DNA from: Deltaproteobacteria bacterium
GTDB taxonomy: Bacteria; Desulfobacterota_B; Binatia; UBA9968
Assembly (NCBI GenBank): GCA_027297485.1
Contig: JAPUHZ010000332.1
Coordinates: 1 to 6,768 of the forward strand
Reading direction: 5' to 3'
Length of the DNA: 6,768 nucleotides
Shown here in pieces: positions 1-6,768 of the stretch (positions within the stretch are counted from its first letter, which is position 1; each line of letters opens with the position of its first letter). Both the position numbers and the translations under genes were made by a program. The notes beneath the pieces were generated by a model. That model was not told where the DNA came from. It was given only the letters and a program-made list of their open reading frames with translations, and searched no databases.

Positions 1-1
1 C

Positions 2-274
2 AACCGCCATCTCAACCTTAAACCCGAGCTCGGTGACTTGGCAAAGGATATGGGCCTGGTCTCCCTCGTGCAGGGTGATCGAAAAATTAGTGAGGCTGAG
101 AAAAAGAGGGGCAAGGCGGCATCTACGTGGGCGGTCATGGCCCGCCGGAGTGCTGATCTCGGCAAAATGGCTCAGGATCCGAGATGGAAACCGTTGGCGG
201 GCCGGTCTGTAGCAGAGCTATGGACCGATGATTTCTCAAACATCCTCAGTGTTTTCAATTGGCAGGGACGCTGA
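2..274 (+). CDS. C-terminal fragment of a probable spermidine synthase-like protein (5' end outside window)
   Basis: The reading frame is open from the window edge to TGA at 272-274, giving about 90 residues. The start lies upstream of the window. The visible part has the ending I associate with spermidine-synthase-like proteins, including those fused to a membrane transporter domain: a stretch like STWAVMAR (a beta strand of the methyltransferase-like fold) and a final WTDDFSNILSVFNW, where the family usually has a conserved T-D-D-[FY] near its C-terminus. Members transfer aminopropyl groups or act as related SAM-fold enzymes. Catalytic residues and any membrane segments would lie outside the window, so neither substrate nor localisation can be judged. 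The gene converges on gatB with a 78-base gap. The family call rests on the C-terminal motif only and is moderately sure; that it is a real coding end is more certain. Confidence 0.6.
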   Translation, partial: NRHLNLKPELGDLAKDMGLVSLVQGDRKISEAEKKRGKAASTWAVMARRSADLGKMAQDPRWKPLAGRSVAELWTDDFSNILSVFNWQGR

Positions 275-278
275 ACTT

Positions 279-300
279 AAAGAGCTTTGTGAAGTTCTTT
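279..300. terminator. AT-rich stem-loop between convergent genes, possible weak terminator
   Basis: AAAGAGCTT (279-287) pairs with AAGTTCTTT (292-300) around a four-base loop, giving nine base pairs with one G-T wobble. It starts five bases after the stop of the upstream plus-strand gene and lies in the gap before the convergent gatB end. There is no clean run of T after the stem on either strand, so it would be a weak intrinsic terminator at best. Confidence 0.35.
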
Positions 301-352
301 CAGTGCTGTGCTCCCAAACTTACAACGGGAATCGATAGGCAGGACCCTTTAT

Positions 353-1801
353 TCAGCCTTTCCCCGCCAGTTTTTTTTGTAAGATTTCGTTAACTTTTTT
401 TGGGTTTGCCCTTCCCTGAGTGACTTTCATAACTTGACCGACCAAAAAGCCAAAAACCTGTTCTTTGCCGGCTCGGTAGTCTGAAACTTGCTGAGAGTGG
501 GCAGCCAATACCTGGTCTACGGTCTTTTCAATGCTGGCAAGGTCAGTGACCTGTTCCAGGCCTTTTTCTCGAACGATCTTTTCCGGTGAATCTCCCGTTT
601 TTAACATATCCTCGAAAAGAGCCTTAGCCATCCTACTGCTGATTTTTTCCTCATCGATCATCCACACCATCCGGGCTAAATGCTCAGGGGTGATAGGCCA
701 TGTGGCGATGCAGAGCTGTTCATCCAATTTTCTCTGCTTAATGACACGGAAGAGGTCCCCCATAACCCAGTTGCTGATAGCCTTGGGGTTGGAGTGGACT
801 TTTACCGCTGCTTCAAAATAGTCCGCGACATCTCTCCGGCTGGTGAGGAGTTCCGCATCATAGAGTGGGAGACCATACGCAGAGACAAAACGTCCTCTGC
901 GTTCCTCCGGAAGTTCTGGCAGGTTCGATTTAATCTCATCGATCCATTTCTTATCAATGACCAGGGGGAGCAAATCCGGATCGGGGAAATAGCGGTAGTT
1001 ATGGGCATCCTCCTTGGATCGCATGGAGCGAGTGACTTCTTGATCCGCATCCCACAGGCGGGTCTCCTGGGTGAGCTTATCTCCCGCCGATAGAGCCTCG
1101 ATTTGCCGTCGGATCTCATATTCCAAGGCCTTTTCCACTGCCTTAAAGGAGTTCATATTCTTAAGCTCAGTTTTAACTCCCAAAGGTGTACTCCCTTCGG
1201 GCCGAATTGAGATGTTCGCGTCGCAGCGGAAGCTCCCCTCCTCCATGTTGCCATCACAGACTTCCAGATATCGTAGAATGGCTCTCAGGCTTTTCAGGTA
1301 GCGTCCGGCCTCCTCGGTATTGCGGATGTCAGGTTCGCTGACGATCTCTACGAGCGGAACCCCGGTTCGATTCAAATCCACAAGACTGTAGTCTCCCCGG
1401 ACATCATGGATGTTTTTACCAGCATCTTCTTCCATATGAATGCGGGTGAGTCGGATTCTCTTCTTCGTCCCGTTTACTTCGATATCGATGTATCCATTGC
1501 GGCAGAGGGGAAGTTCGTACTGGCTGATCTGGTAGCCCTTGGGAAGGTCAGGATAGAAGTAGTTCTTCCGTGCCCAGCGACTATAGTGGGCGATTTCACA
1601 GTGAGTGGCTAGTCCTGTGCGGATAGTGAACTCCACGACTTTTTTATTCAGCACGGGTAGAACGCCGGGAAATCCCATGCAGACCGGGCAAGTGTTTTCG
1701 TTGGGTTTATCCCCGAAGCGGGTCGGGCAGCCGCAGAAGATCTTGGATTCAGTTAAGAGCTGGGCATGGACCTCTAAGCCGATGACGGTTTCGTATTTCA
1801 T
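353..1801 (-). CDS. gatB: Aspartyl/glutamyl-tRNA amidotransferase subunit B (GatB)
   Basis: GatB is the tRNA-binding and kinase subunit of GatCAB. It phosphorylates the side chain of misacylated Asp-tRNA(Asn) or Glu-tRNA(Gln), and ammonia from GatA then converts it to Asn- or Gln-tRNA in the cytoplasm. The 482-residue product has the normal length. It begins with the family signature [10 protein letters not shown]. Cysteines at residues 23, 25, 38 and 41 form the CxC...CxxC zinc-type site seen in many GatB proteins. Further family motifs are [16 protein letters not shown] (about 82-97), MEEDAGK, the [18 protein letters not shown] block, MEEGSFRCD and ELKNMNSF. The C-terminal third is the helical GatB/YqeY tRNA-tail domain. 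It is the last gene of gatCAB, six bases after the gatA stop. No Shine-Dalgarno stands at a normal distance from the ATG, so coupled translation from gatA is likely. No truncation or frameshift was seen. Confidence 0.97.
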   Translation of the reverse strand: MKYETVIGLEVHAQLLTESKIFCGCPTRFGDKPNENTCPVCMGFPGVLPVLNKKVVEFTIRTGLATHCEIAHYSRWARKNYFYPDLPKGYQISQYELPLCRNGYIDIEVNGTKKRIRLTRIHMEEDAGKNIHDVRGDYSLVDLNRTGVPLVEIVSEPDIRNTEEAGRYLKSLRAILRYLEVCDGNMEEGSFRCDANISIRPEGSTPLGVKTELKNMNSFKAVEKALEYEIRRQIEALSAGDKLTQETRLWDADQEVTRSMRSKEDAHNYRYFPDPDLLPLVIDKKWIDEIKSNLPELPEERRGRFVSAYGLPLYDAELLTSRRDVADYFEAAVKVHSNPKAISNWVMGDLFRVIKQRKLDEQLCIATWPITPEHLARMVWMIDEEKISSRMAKALFEDMLKTGDSPEKIVREKGLEQVTDLASIEKTVDQVLAAHSQQVSDYRAGKEQVFGFLVGQVMKVTQGRANPKKVNEILQKKLAGKG

Positions 1802-1807
1802 AGCGGG

Positions 1808-3265
1808 TTATAAGTTGGGTTTCCTCTTGTGCCACTCTGTGGCCTGCTCGTAGGCAAAGGCTATCCGCAAGATCGTGGCCTCGTCAAAATGTTTCCCTAT
1901 GATCTGCATCCCAATGGGCAAACCTTCGGAGTCAAAACCACAGGGCAGGGAAAGCCCGGGGAGCCCTGCCAGGTTAATCGAGACTGTGAAGATGTCCGAA
2001 AGATACATCTGCAGGGGATCTTTGGTTTTCTCTCCAATCTTAAAGGCTGTGGTCGGCGTCGTAGGGGTGATGATGGCATCACATTTTTTGAAGGCCTCTT
2101 CGAAGTCCTCTTTGATTAAGGCCCTAACCTTCTGGGCCTTCAGGTAGTAAGCGTCATAGTAGCCGGCAGAGAGCGCATAGGTTCCCAGCATGATCCGTCT
2201 TTTCACTTCTGCTCCAAACCCTTGTTCTCTGCTCTTCATGTAGGTCTCAGTGAGGTCTTTGGCCGGTGCACGATACCCGTACTTCATGCCGTCATAACGG
2301 GCCAGGTTGGAGCTGGCCTCGGCCGGGGCAATAATATAGTAGGCCGCAACCGCATACTCCGTGTGCGGAAGGGAAATATCTTCTATTTCAACCCCGCTTT
2401 TTTCCAGCACTCGGATTCCTTCCCTTACGGCCTGTTCTACTTCGGGTTGTATTCCGGGGATAAAATACTCTTTGGGAATTCCTACTCTCAACCCTTTGAC
2501 CTCGCCGTTCAGATAACTGGCATAAGGGGAAACAGGGATTTTGACCGAGGTCGAGTCTGAGGAATCGTGGCCGGCAACCGCCTCCAGCACCAGAGCGCAG
2601 TCGGTTACATCTTTGGTGATCGGACCAACCTGGTCTAGAGACGAAGCAAAGGCGATAATACCGAAGCGGCTGACGCGACCATAGGTGGGCTTGAGCCCTA
2701 CGATACCGCAGCAGGCTGCGGGTTGACGGATGGAACCTCCGGTATCCGTGCCCAAGGAAGCAATGCATTGATCTGCAGCCACCGCTGTGGCCGAGCCTCC
2801 GGAAGATCCCCCGGGGACCCGATCCAATTTCCAGGGATTACGGGTTATTGAGAAGGCCGAATGCTCCGTCGAGGATCCCATTGCGAACTCATCCATGTTG
2901 GTTTTTCCTGTTATGACCGCCCCGGCCTCCTTCAGTTTTTTGACCGTGGTGCTGTCATAGGGTGGGATGAAGTTGCCCAGAATCTTGGAGGCACAGGTCG
3001 TCAGCACCCCTTGGGTGAGGAAGATATCCTTTAAGGCAATTGGAATGCCCAGCAGCGGAGACCCTTCTCCTCCTGTCCTTAGGCGTTCGTCGGCTCTCTT
3101 CGCCTCTTCCAAAGCGATTTCATGGCAAAGGGTGATATAGGCGTGCACCTTGTCTTCAGTGGCGGAGATCCTGCGGAAGACCGACTCTATAAGTTCTTCG
3201 GAGGAGATCTCGTGCCTTTTGAGTTTCCCGTGCAGTTCGTGAAGGGTTAGGGAGTGGGGGTTCAT
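1808..3265 (-). CDS. gatA: Aspartyl/glutamyl-tRNA amidotransferase subunit A (GatA), glutaminase
   Basis: GatA hydrolyses glutamine (or asparagine) and passes the ammonia through a tunnel to GatB. The 485-residue product belongs to the amidase-signature family. The Lys-cisSer-Ser triad is intact: K79 in IPIALKD, S154 in PGGSSGGSA and the nucleophile S178 in [12 protein letters not shown]. These are the same positions I recall for Staphylococcus aureus GatA. The region after the triad ([14 protein letters not shown]) and the C-terminal [12 protein letters not shown] / [14 protein letters not shown] blocks are typical of GatA rather than of generic amidases. Its ATG overlaps the gatC stop by four bases (ATGA, 3265-3262) and its stop lies six bases before gatB, so the three genes form one operon. 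No clear Shine-Dalgarno is visible upstream of the ATG, which fits translational coupling to gatC. Confidence 0.98.
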   Translation of the reverse strand: MNPHSLTLHELHGKLKRHEISSEELIESVFRRISATEDKVHAYITLCHEIALEEAKRADERLRTGGEGSPLLGIPIALKDIFLTQGVLTTCASKILGNFIPPYDSTTVKKLKEAGAVITGKTNMDEFAMGSSTEHSAFSITRNPWKLDRVPGGSSGGSATAVAADQCIASLGTDTGGSIRQPAACCGIVGLKPTYGRVSRFGIIAFASSLDQVGPITKDVTDCALVLEAVAGHDSSDSTSVKIPVSPYASYLNGEVKGLRVGIPKEYFIPGIQPEVEQAVREGIRVLEKSGVEIEDISLPHTEYAVAAYYIIAPAEASSNLARYDGMKYGYRAPAKDLTETYMKSREQGFGAEVKRRIMLGTYALSAGYYDAYYLKAQKVRALIKEDFEEAFKKCDAIITPTTPTTAFKIGEKTKDPLQMYLSDIFTVSINLAGLPGLSLPCGFDSEGLPIGMQIIGKHFDEATILRIAFAYEQATEWHKRKPNL

Positions 3266-3549
3266 TCAATGATCTTGGGAACTTTGAAAAAGTTTCTTTC
3301 CCTTGCCGGGGCGTTGGTCAGGAGGGCCTCGGTATTGCGCTGCTGGGTAATTTTATCTTCCCGAAAGGCATTGACGATATCCATTACATGGGCGAGTGGC
3401 TCTACGTTTGCGGTGTCGAGCTGGTCTAGCTTCTCCATGTATTGGAGGGTCTTGTCGAGCTGCCTGGTTAGGTGCTCTGCCTCTTCTGGAGAGAATTGCA
3501 AGCGGGCCAGTGCCGCCACTCGTTTGACCTCTTCCGGCGTAATTTTCAT
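3262..3549 (-). CDS. gatC: Aspartyl/glutamyl-tRNA amidotransferase subunit C (GatC)
   Basis: GatC is the small subunit that wraps around GatA and GatB and stabilises the complex. The 95-residue product has the normal length. It starts with the family pattern [17 protein letters not shown] and continues with the helix ...[28 protein letters not shown]. The central VEPLAHVM is followed by FREDK and the C-terminal FFKVPKIIE, which are the strongest GatC hallmarks (P-L-x-H and [FV]-K-V-P-K-[IV]-[IL]). The ATG at 3549-3547 is the only reasonable start, because a stop lies in frame four codons upstream. No Shine-Dalgarno is evident (the preceding bases read roughly aaaaacttctt). It is first gene of the minus-strand operon and is divergent from rnhB, so the gatCAB promoter should lie in 3550-3739. 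I could not identify one confidently. Confidence 0.96.
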   Translation of the reverse strand: MKITPEEVKRVAALARLQFSPEEAEHLTRQLDKTLQYMEKLDQLDTANVEPLAHVMDIVNAFREDKITQQRNTEALLTNAPARERNFFKVPKIIE

Positions 3550-3598
3550 AAGAAGTTTTTAACATAACCAGCTAGGGATTGGCAATCCACTTAGGCTG

Positions 3599-3655
3599 AA
3601 GGCGGGAGGCAATAGGCAACGGTCTGCGAACCTTTCGCCTCATGCCTGTTGTCTT
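3599..3655. repeat. Degenerate palindromic repeat in the gatC/rnhB divergent intergenic region
   Basis: The left arm (3599-3622, AAGGCGGGAGGC followed by AATAGGCAACGG) is an imperfect inverted copy of the right arm (3631-3655, containing CGCCTCATGCCTGTTG). The inverted left arm and the right arm agree at roughly 17 of 24 aligned positions, notably GCCT..TGCCT. Nested inside is a perfect GCGAA-CCT-TTCGC hairpin (3626-3638). CAACGGTC (3617-3624) also has an exact inverted partner, GACCGTTG, at 3659-3666. The rest of the 190-base divergent gap must hold the two promoters; no consensus -35/-10 pair stood out. The repeat matters because three of its blocks recur inside rnhB. Confidence 0.55.
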
Positions 3656-3727
3656 TCTGACCGTTGGGGGCTTTTCGTTCTATGCTATTTGCAGTTCGGG
3701 CCTTTTTTGCTACAAAGGTCTTTTATG

Positions 3728-3739
3728 AAGGAGAGTCAG
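3728..3739 (+). promoter_or_regulatory. Ribosome-binding site deciding the rnhB start
   Basis: AAGGAG (3728-3733) stands six bases before ATG 3740, which is ideal spacing. A weaker AAAGG (3714-3718) precedes an in-frame ATG at 3725, and a TTG at 3689 lies further upstream in the same frame. The 3740 start has the best site, but 3725 (five residues longer) cannot be excluded. Confidence 0.6.
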
Positions 3740-4531
3740 ATGTGGCTGTCGGGAGAGATGGGGGGGACTGTGCAGCCCGGTGAAATAGAGGAAGAAGGTT
3801 ACTCCGCCGGTTTTAAGTGTATTGCAGGGTTGGATGAAGTGGGTAGGGGGCCTTTGGCTGGGCCGGTTGTGGCTGCTGCCGTGATTCTTCCCAGAGAATT
3901 TCTGGTTTCTAGTTCCGGGTTGCGAGTTGACTCGAGAGTCAAAACTCCAGACCCGGAACTGGAGATCAAAGACTCCAAGCTCCTGACATTCAAGGAGCGC
4001 GAGGCGTTGGCGCCTTGGATTAAGGAAAAAGCCCTGGCTTGGGGGTTGGGGATGGTCGCTTCCAAGGAGATAGACCGTATGAATATCTTAAAAGCCAGCC
4101 TTCTGGCTATGGCCCATGCCTTCAGGCAGCTTCAGCCGGCGCCGGATTACCTCTTGATTGACGGACCCTATGAAATTCCTCTGACCTTCTTCAAAGCGGG
4201 AGGCGGGAGAAAAATTCCTTCTACCCCATGCCTTGCGGCTCACATCTTTCCTCACCAAAGGGCCATCAAGAAAGGTGATCGTCTATGCCTTTCGATTGCC
4301 GCGGCATCCATTGTGGCCAAGGTTGCGCGGGATCAGATGATGATAGAGTATGATAAGCTCTATCCCAAATACGGATTTGCGCAGCATAAGGGCTATGGTA
4401 GTCCCTTGCATCTGGCTGCGCTCAGGCGCTATGGTCCGTCACCGATTCATCGCAGGAGCTTCAGGCCGGTCCGAGAGCTATTGGCTCCAGCATGCGATGT
4501 CGGTCCTGTTCCTCTTTTCCCCGAGGAGTAA
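3740..4531 (+). CDS. rnhB: Ribonuclease HII with two extra internal segments
   Basis: RNase HII cuts the RNA strand of RNA-DNA hybrids and nicks at single ribonucleotides in DNA, starting ribonucleotide excision repair in the cytoplasm. From ATG 3740 the product has 263 residues. All hallmarks are visible. LDEVGRGPLAGPVV carries catalytic D32 and E33. DSKLL is at 78-82. LIDG carries D141, and KKGD carries D180. SIAAASIVAKVARD follows, and the C-terminal YGFAQHKGYG and HRRSFRPV are typical. Catalysis should be intact. It is longer than the roughly 200-residue E. coli form for three reasons. There is an extra N-terminal stretch of about 15 residues. There are about 17 extra residues between E33 and D78. 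There are about 21 more between D141 and D180 (39 residues against 18 in E. coli, as I recall it). Both inserts fall between conserved blocks, probably in surface loops, and both are encoded by repeat-like DNA. yraN follows after two bases. Confidence 0.95.
   Translation: MWLSGEMGGTVQPGEIEEEGYSAGFKCIAGLDEVGRGPLAGPVVAAAVILPREFLVSSSGLRVDSRVKTPDPELEIKDSKLLTFKEREALAPWIKEKALAWGLGMVASKEIDRMNILKASLLAMAHAFRQLQPAPDYLLIDGPYEIPLTFFKAGGGRKIPSTPCLAAHIFPHQRAIKKGDRLCLSIAAASIVAKVARDQMMIEYDKLYPKYGFAQHKGYGSPLHLAALRRYGPSPIHRRSFRPVRELLAPACDVGPVPLFPEE
3903..3968 (+). repeat. 66-base palindrome embedded in frame in rnhB
   Basis: Bases 3903-3920 pair continuously with 3951-3968: 18 pairs with three G-T wobbles, including a perfect ten-base core AGTTCCGGGT (3911-3920) / ACCCGGAACT (3951-3960). 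Inside, GAGTT (3924-3928) pairs with AACTC (3943-3947), and GACT (3929-3932) pairs with AGTC (3937-3940), leaving the loop CGAG. The whole hairpin is 66 bases, exactly 22 codons. It covers residues 55-77 of the protein (from LVSSSGL to LEIK), just the stretch that is extra between the conserved AAVILP and DSKLL blocks. The structure is read directly from the sequence. That it is an inserted mobile-type repeat is inference. Confidence 0.75.
4193..4250 (+). repeat. Second repeat-like in-frame segment in rnhB, related to the upstream intergenic repeat
   Basis: This stretch encodes the extra residues between catalytic D141 and D180 (from about F151 to F170, including KAGGGRKIPSTPC). It shares three blocks, in the same order, with the intergenic repeat at 3599-3657: GCGGGAGGC (4196-4204 and 3602-3610), CATGCCT (4227-4233 and 3641-3647) and TCTTTC (4245-4250 and 3652-3657). 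The spacing differs by eight bases in one interval and by seven in the other. Its own inverted symmetry is poor. The insertion relative to the family is clear; the shared origin with the intergenic repeat is plausible but unproven. Confidence 0.4.
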
Positions 4532-4533
4532 GC

Positions 4534-4902
4534 GTGCAGAATCAAAAGCAGGTTTTAGGGAGAGAGGGTGAACTCATTGCGGAGAAATATCTCAGAAAAA
4601 AAGGCTATAAGCTCGTCGAGAGGAATTTTCGGTGTCCTTTGGGGGAACTGGATCTTATCGTCTTGGATCGTCGTGTGATAGTTTTTGTAGAGGTGAAAAC
4701 GCGCTCCGACGATCGCTTTGGGGTGCCGCTGGAATCGGTGCATCGACACAAGCAACAGAGAATGATTAAGGCAGCGCTTTTTTTCCTCAGTCGGCACCGC
4801 CTACATCACCGTGATGCAAGATTTGATGTCATCGGTATTTCATTTGCGGGTCGAGAGCCCATGGTGAGACATATCGAAAATGCCTTTGATATCACTTACT
4901 AA
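4534..4902 (+). CDS. yraN: YraN / UPF0102 family endonuclease-like protein, GTG start
   Basis: This is a small nuclease-fold protein of the UPF0102 family, found next to rnhB in very many bacteria. Its function is not firmly established, and a role in DNA processing or repair is usually suggested from the fold. From GTG 4534 the product has 122 residues, the usual length. Family features are the N-terminal G-x-x-G-E-x-x-A-E-x-Y-L pattern (residues 9-20), GELDLI (37-42, with E38 and D40) and VFVEVKTR (50-57, with E53 and K55). The last two together form the D...ExK active-site pattern of Holliday-resolvase/restriction-type nucleases. The start is chosen because GAGGAG (4523-4528) lies five bases upstream and the family consensus begins here. 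An in-frame ATG at 4492 would lie inside rnhB. The Shine-Dalgarno overlaps the last rnhB codons, so the two genes are almost certainly co-transcribed and translationally linked. Confidence 0.92.
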   Translation: MQNQKQVLGREGELIAEKYLRKKGYKLVERNFRCPLGELDLIVLDRRVIVFVEVKTRSDDRFGVPLESVHRHKQQRMIKAALFFLSRHRLHHRDARFDVIGISFAGREPMVRHIENAFDITY

Positions 4903-4921
4903 GGAGTTCATTAGTAAGGTG
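4893..4921 (+). repeat. Stem-loop overlapping the yraN stop codon
   Basis: CTTACTAA (4895-4902) pairs perfectly with TTAGTAAG (4911-4918) around the loop GGAGTTCA. With a bulged G at 4919 the stem extends by two more pairs (CA at 4893-4894 with TG at 4920-4921). The yraN TAA is part of the left arm. No T-run follows, so it is not a standard terminator. It could protect a 3' end or slow ribosomes. Confidence 0.45.
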
Positions 4922-4929
4922 TCATCAGG

Positions 4930-5026
4930 CGACCGAGGGGCGAGTCCTGGAGAGCGCGGGCACAGGGACGTGAAGGTTGCGTTCTGGCCCGGGCGGTGGG
5001 AATAGCCACCCTATACCCTGCGGTCG
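4930..5026 (+). ncRNA. Candidate structured RNA or leader between yraN and serS, unidentified
   Basis: This non-coding stretch is clearly more GC-rich than its surroundings. It folds into a closed structure. CGACCG-AGGG (4930-4939) pairs with CCCT-CGGTCG (5016-5026, one bulged G), closing the element. Inside, CGGGC-CAG (4957-4965, one bulged A) pairs with CTG-GCCCG (4984-4991). GTCC (4944-4947) can pair with GGAC (4966-4969) as an alternative or pseudoknot. GGTGG (4995-4999) and CCACC (5006-5010) form a hairpin with the loop GAATAG. I compared it by memory with SRP RNA, tmRNA, RNase P, 6S and the common riboswitches and recognised none. It may be the serS leader or an independent small RNA. 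Strand is assumed from the flanking genes. The pairing is seen; the function is unknown. Confidence 0.45.
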
Positions 5027-5027
5027 A

Positions 5028-5033
5028 TATAAT
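5028..5033 (+). promoter_or_regulatory. Perfect -10 hexamer TATAAT upstream of serS
   Basis: TATAAT lies 60 bases before the serS ATG, directly after the closing stem of the candidate RNA. No recognisable TTGACA-like -35 sits at 16-18 bases upstream (that segment reads around AGCCACCC), and there is no extended TG. It is a candidate serS promoter only. If it is used, the structured region upstream would not be part of the serS mRNA. Confidence 0.35.
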
Positions 5034-5053
5034 TTGAGTCTGACCTGACGGTT

Positions 5054-6382
<1,329 letters not shown>

Positions 6383-6387
6383 TCCCC

Positions 6388-6458
6388 AGCGGTCAGCTTG
6401 AATTCCGGACAGGATTAAAGTTAGCTTATAAACTGAGAGCCAACGGCTATAAGCTGAT
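6388..6458 (+). repeat. TAGC/TCAGC-type repeat and hairpin between serS and tRNA-Ser(UGA)
   Basis: AGCGGTCAGC (6388-6397) recurs exactly at 6579-6588. AGCTTATA (6423-6430) pairs perfectly with TATAAGCT (6448-6455), extended to eleven pairs with wobbles (6420-6430 / 6448-6458). A competing small hairpin AGCC-AAC-GGCT lies at 6438-6448. TATAAA at 6427-6432 could serve as a -10 for the tRNAs, but no good -35 accompanies it, and co-transcription with serS is equally possible. Confidence 0.4.
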
Positions 6459-6470
6459 CGCTGTGAAAAT

Positions 6471-6559
6471 GGAGGGGTGGCCGAGCGGTTTAAGGCACCG
6501 GTCTTGAAAACCGGCGTCCACTGCGTGGACCGCGAGTTCGAATCTCGCCCCCTCCGCCA
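6471..6559 (+). tRNA. tRNA-Ser, anticodon UGA (reads UCA codons)
   Basis: This is a complete 89-base class II tRNA. Acceptor GGAGGGG (6471-6477) pairs with CCCCTCC (6549-6555), followed by discriminator G and an encoded CCA (6557-6559). Anticodon stem CCGGT/ACCGG (6498-6502 / 6510-6514) encloses the loop CTTGAAA, with anticodon TGA at 6505-6507. The long variable arm GTCCAC-TGC-GTGGAC (6516-6530) is the serine identity feature recognised by the SerRS coiled coil. T arm GCGAG-TTCGAAT-CTCGC is at 6532-6548. It is a direct substrate of the upstream serS product. Confidence 0.98.
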
Positions 6560-6569
6560 AAAATTGCAC

Positions 6570-6648
6570 TCAGCAGTTAGCGGTCAGCCAGAAAAAAGAT
6601 AATGCTCGAAAGTTCTTTGCTGAGCAAAGATGGCTAAGAGCTATCAGA
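6570..6648 (+). repeat. Degenerate palindromic spacer between the two tRNA-Ser genes
   Basis: CAGTTAGCGG (6574-6583) matches in inverted form the serS leader (5057-5066), and AGCGGTCAGC (6579-6588) matches 6388-6397. The ends are inverted with respect to each other: AGCCA (6586-6590) pairs with TGGCT (6631-6635), and TAGC (6578-6581) pairs with GCTA (6640-6643). CTTTGCT-G-AGCAAAG (6615-6629) is a central palindrome. Nothing here looks coding. Confidence 0.45.
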
Positions 6649-6649
6649 C

Positions 6650-6740
6650 GGAGAGATGGCCGAGCGGTCGAAGGCGCGCGCCTGCTAAGCGCGTGTACCC
6701 CAAAAGGGTACCGAGGGTTCGAATCCCTCTCTCTCCGCCA
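6650..6740 (+). tRNA. tRNA-Ser, anticodon GCU (reads AGC/AGU codons)
   Basis: This is a complete 91-base class II tRNA. Acceptor GGAGAGA (6650-6656) pairs with TCTCTCC (6730-6736), with discriminator G and an encoded CCA (6738-6740). Anticodon stem CGCGC/GCGCG (6677-6681 / 6689-6693) encloses the loop CTGCTAA, with anticodon GCT at 6684-6686. The long variable arm GTACCC-CAAAA-GGGTAC (6695-6711) and T arm GAGGG-TTCGAAT-CCCTC (6713-6729) are intact. Together with the UGA tRNA it gives two serine acceptors next to serS. Confidence 0.98.
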
Positions 6741-6749
6741 GTTTTTTAG

Positions 6750-6768
6750 GCGCCCGTAGCTCAATTGG
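6750..6768 (+). tRNA. 5' end of a further tRNA, probably tRNA-Arg, cut by the window
   Basis: GCGCCCG followed by TAGCTCAATTGG is an acceptor 5' strand plus the start of a D arm. GCGCCCGTAGCTCA is the opening I associate with bacterial tRNA-Arg. It starts nine bases after the CCA of tRNA-Ser(GCU), with only a T-rich linker between, so the tRNAs are probably processed from one transcript. The anticodon is outside the window, so the identity is a guess from the first 19 bases. Confidence 0.75.

Noticed and set aside
680..1093. Plus-strand reading frame of 137 codons inside gatB
   Set aside because: Antisense shadow of gatB; its composition follows the codon structure of the real gene and no domain is visible.
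2388..2768. 126-codon minus-strand frame inside gatA
   Set aside because: It is an out-of-frame shadow on the same strand as gatA, which is intact over this stretch, so it does not indicate a frameshift.
3689..3739. Longer rnhB start at TTG 3689
   Set aside because: TTG with no Shine-Dalgarno; the extra residues do not resemble the RNase HII N-terminus, and ATG 3740 has AAGGAG at ideal spacing.
4921..4929. CTGATGA on the minus strand, resembling a hammerhead ribozyme core
   Set aside because: The second conserved core (GAAA after stem II) and the required stems are not found nearby.
4919..5005. Possible 28-codon GTG-initiated peptide within the RNA candidate
   Set aside because: No proper ribosome-binding site, no recognisable sequence, and the GC-rich self-complementary pattern is better explained as RNA structure.
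6570..6764. Minus-strand reading frame of 64 codons across the second tRNA-Ser
   Set aside because: It is the antisense of a complete tRNA; products containing RERDSNPR are a classic false gene call over tRNA-Ser.

Overview
The window looks like chromosomal housekeeping DNA from a Gram-negative bacterium of moderate GC content. A deltaproteobacterial (Desulfobacterota-like) relative is my best guess. The guess rests on three things: the trimeric GatCAB amidotransferase, the serS / tRNA-Ser / tRNA-Ser / tRNA-Arg order, and short palindromic TAGC/TCAGC-type intergenic repeats that I associate with that group. It is inference from recall, not a computed assignment.

Layout. Positions 2-274 (+) hold the C-terminal end of a gene cut by the window edge, probably a spermidine-synthase-like protein. 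It converges on a minus-strand operon, gatC-gatA-gatB (3549 down to 353), which encodes the complete Asp-tRNA(Asn)/Glu-tRNA(Gln) amidotransferase. Diverging from it on the plus strand is rnhB (RNase HII, 3740-4531), followed two bases later by a yraN/UPF0102 gene with a GTG start (4534-4902). A GC-rich, self-complementary non-coding stretch (about 4930-5026) comes next. After it are a perfect TATAAT, a hairpin covering the serS ribosome-binding site, and serS (seryl-tRNA synthetase, 5094-6365). The end of the window is a tRNA cluster: tRNA-Ser(UGA), tRNA-Ser(GCU) and the first 19 bases of what looks like tRNA-Arg.

The theme is translation and nucleic-acid maintenance. GatCAB makes Asn-tRNA and/or Gln-tRNA indirectly, SerRS sits directly upstream of two of its own tRNA substrates, and RNase HII removes ribonucleotides from DNA.

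The most unusual observation is in rnhB. The protein has two extra segments, of about 17 and 21 residues relative to E. coli RNase HII as I recall it. The first is encoded by an almost complete 66-base palindrome (22 codons). The second shares three ordered sequence blocks with the degenerate palindrome lying just upstream of rnhB. This suggests that small palindromic repeats have inserted in frame into a conserved enzyme, as Rickettsia palindromic elements do. The second notable item is the unidentified structured RNA or leader between yraN and serS.
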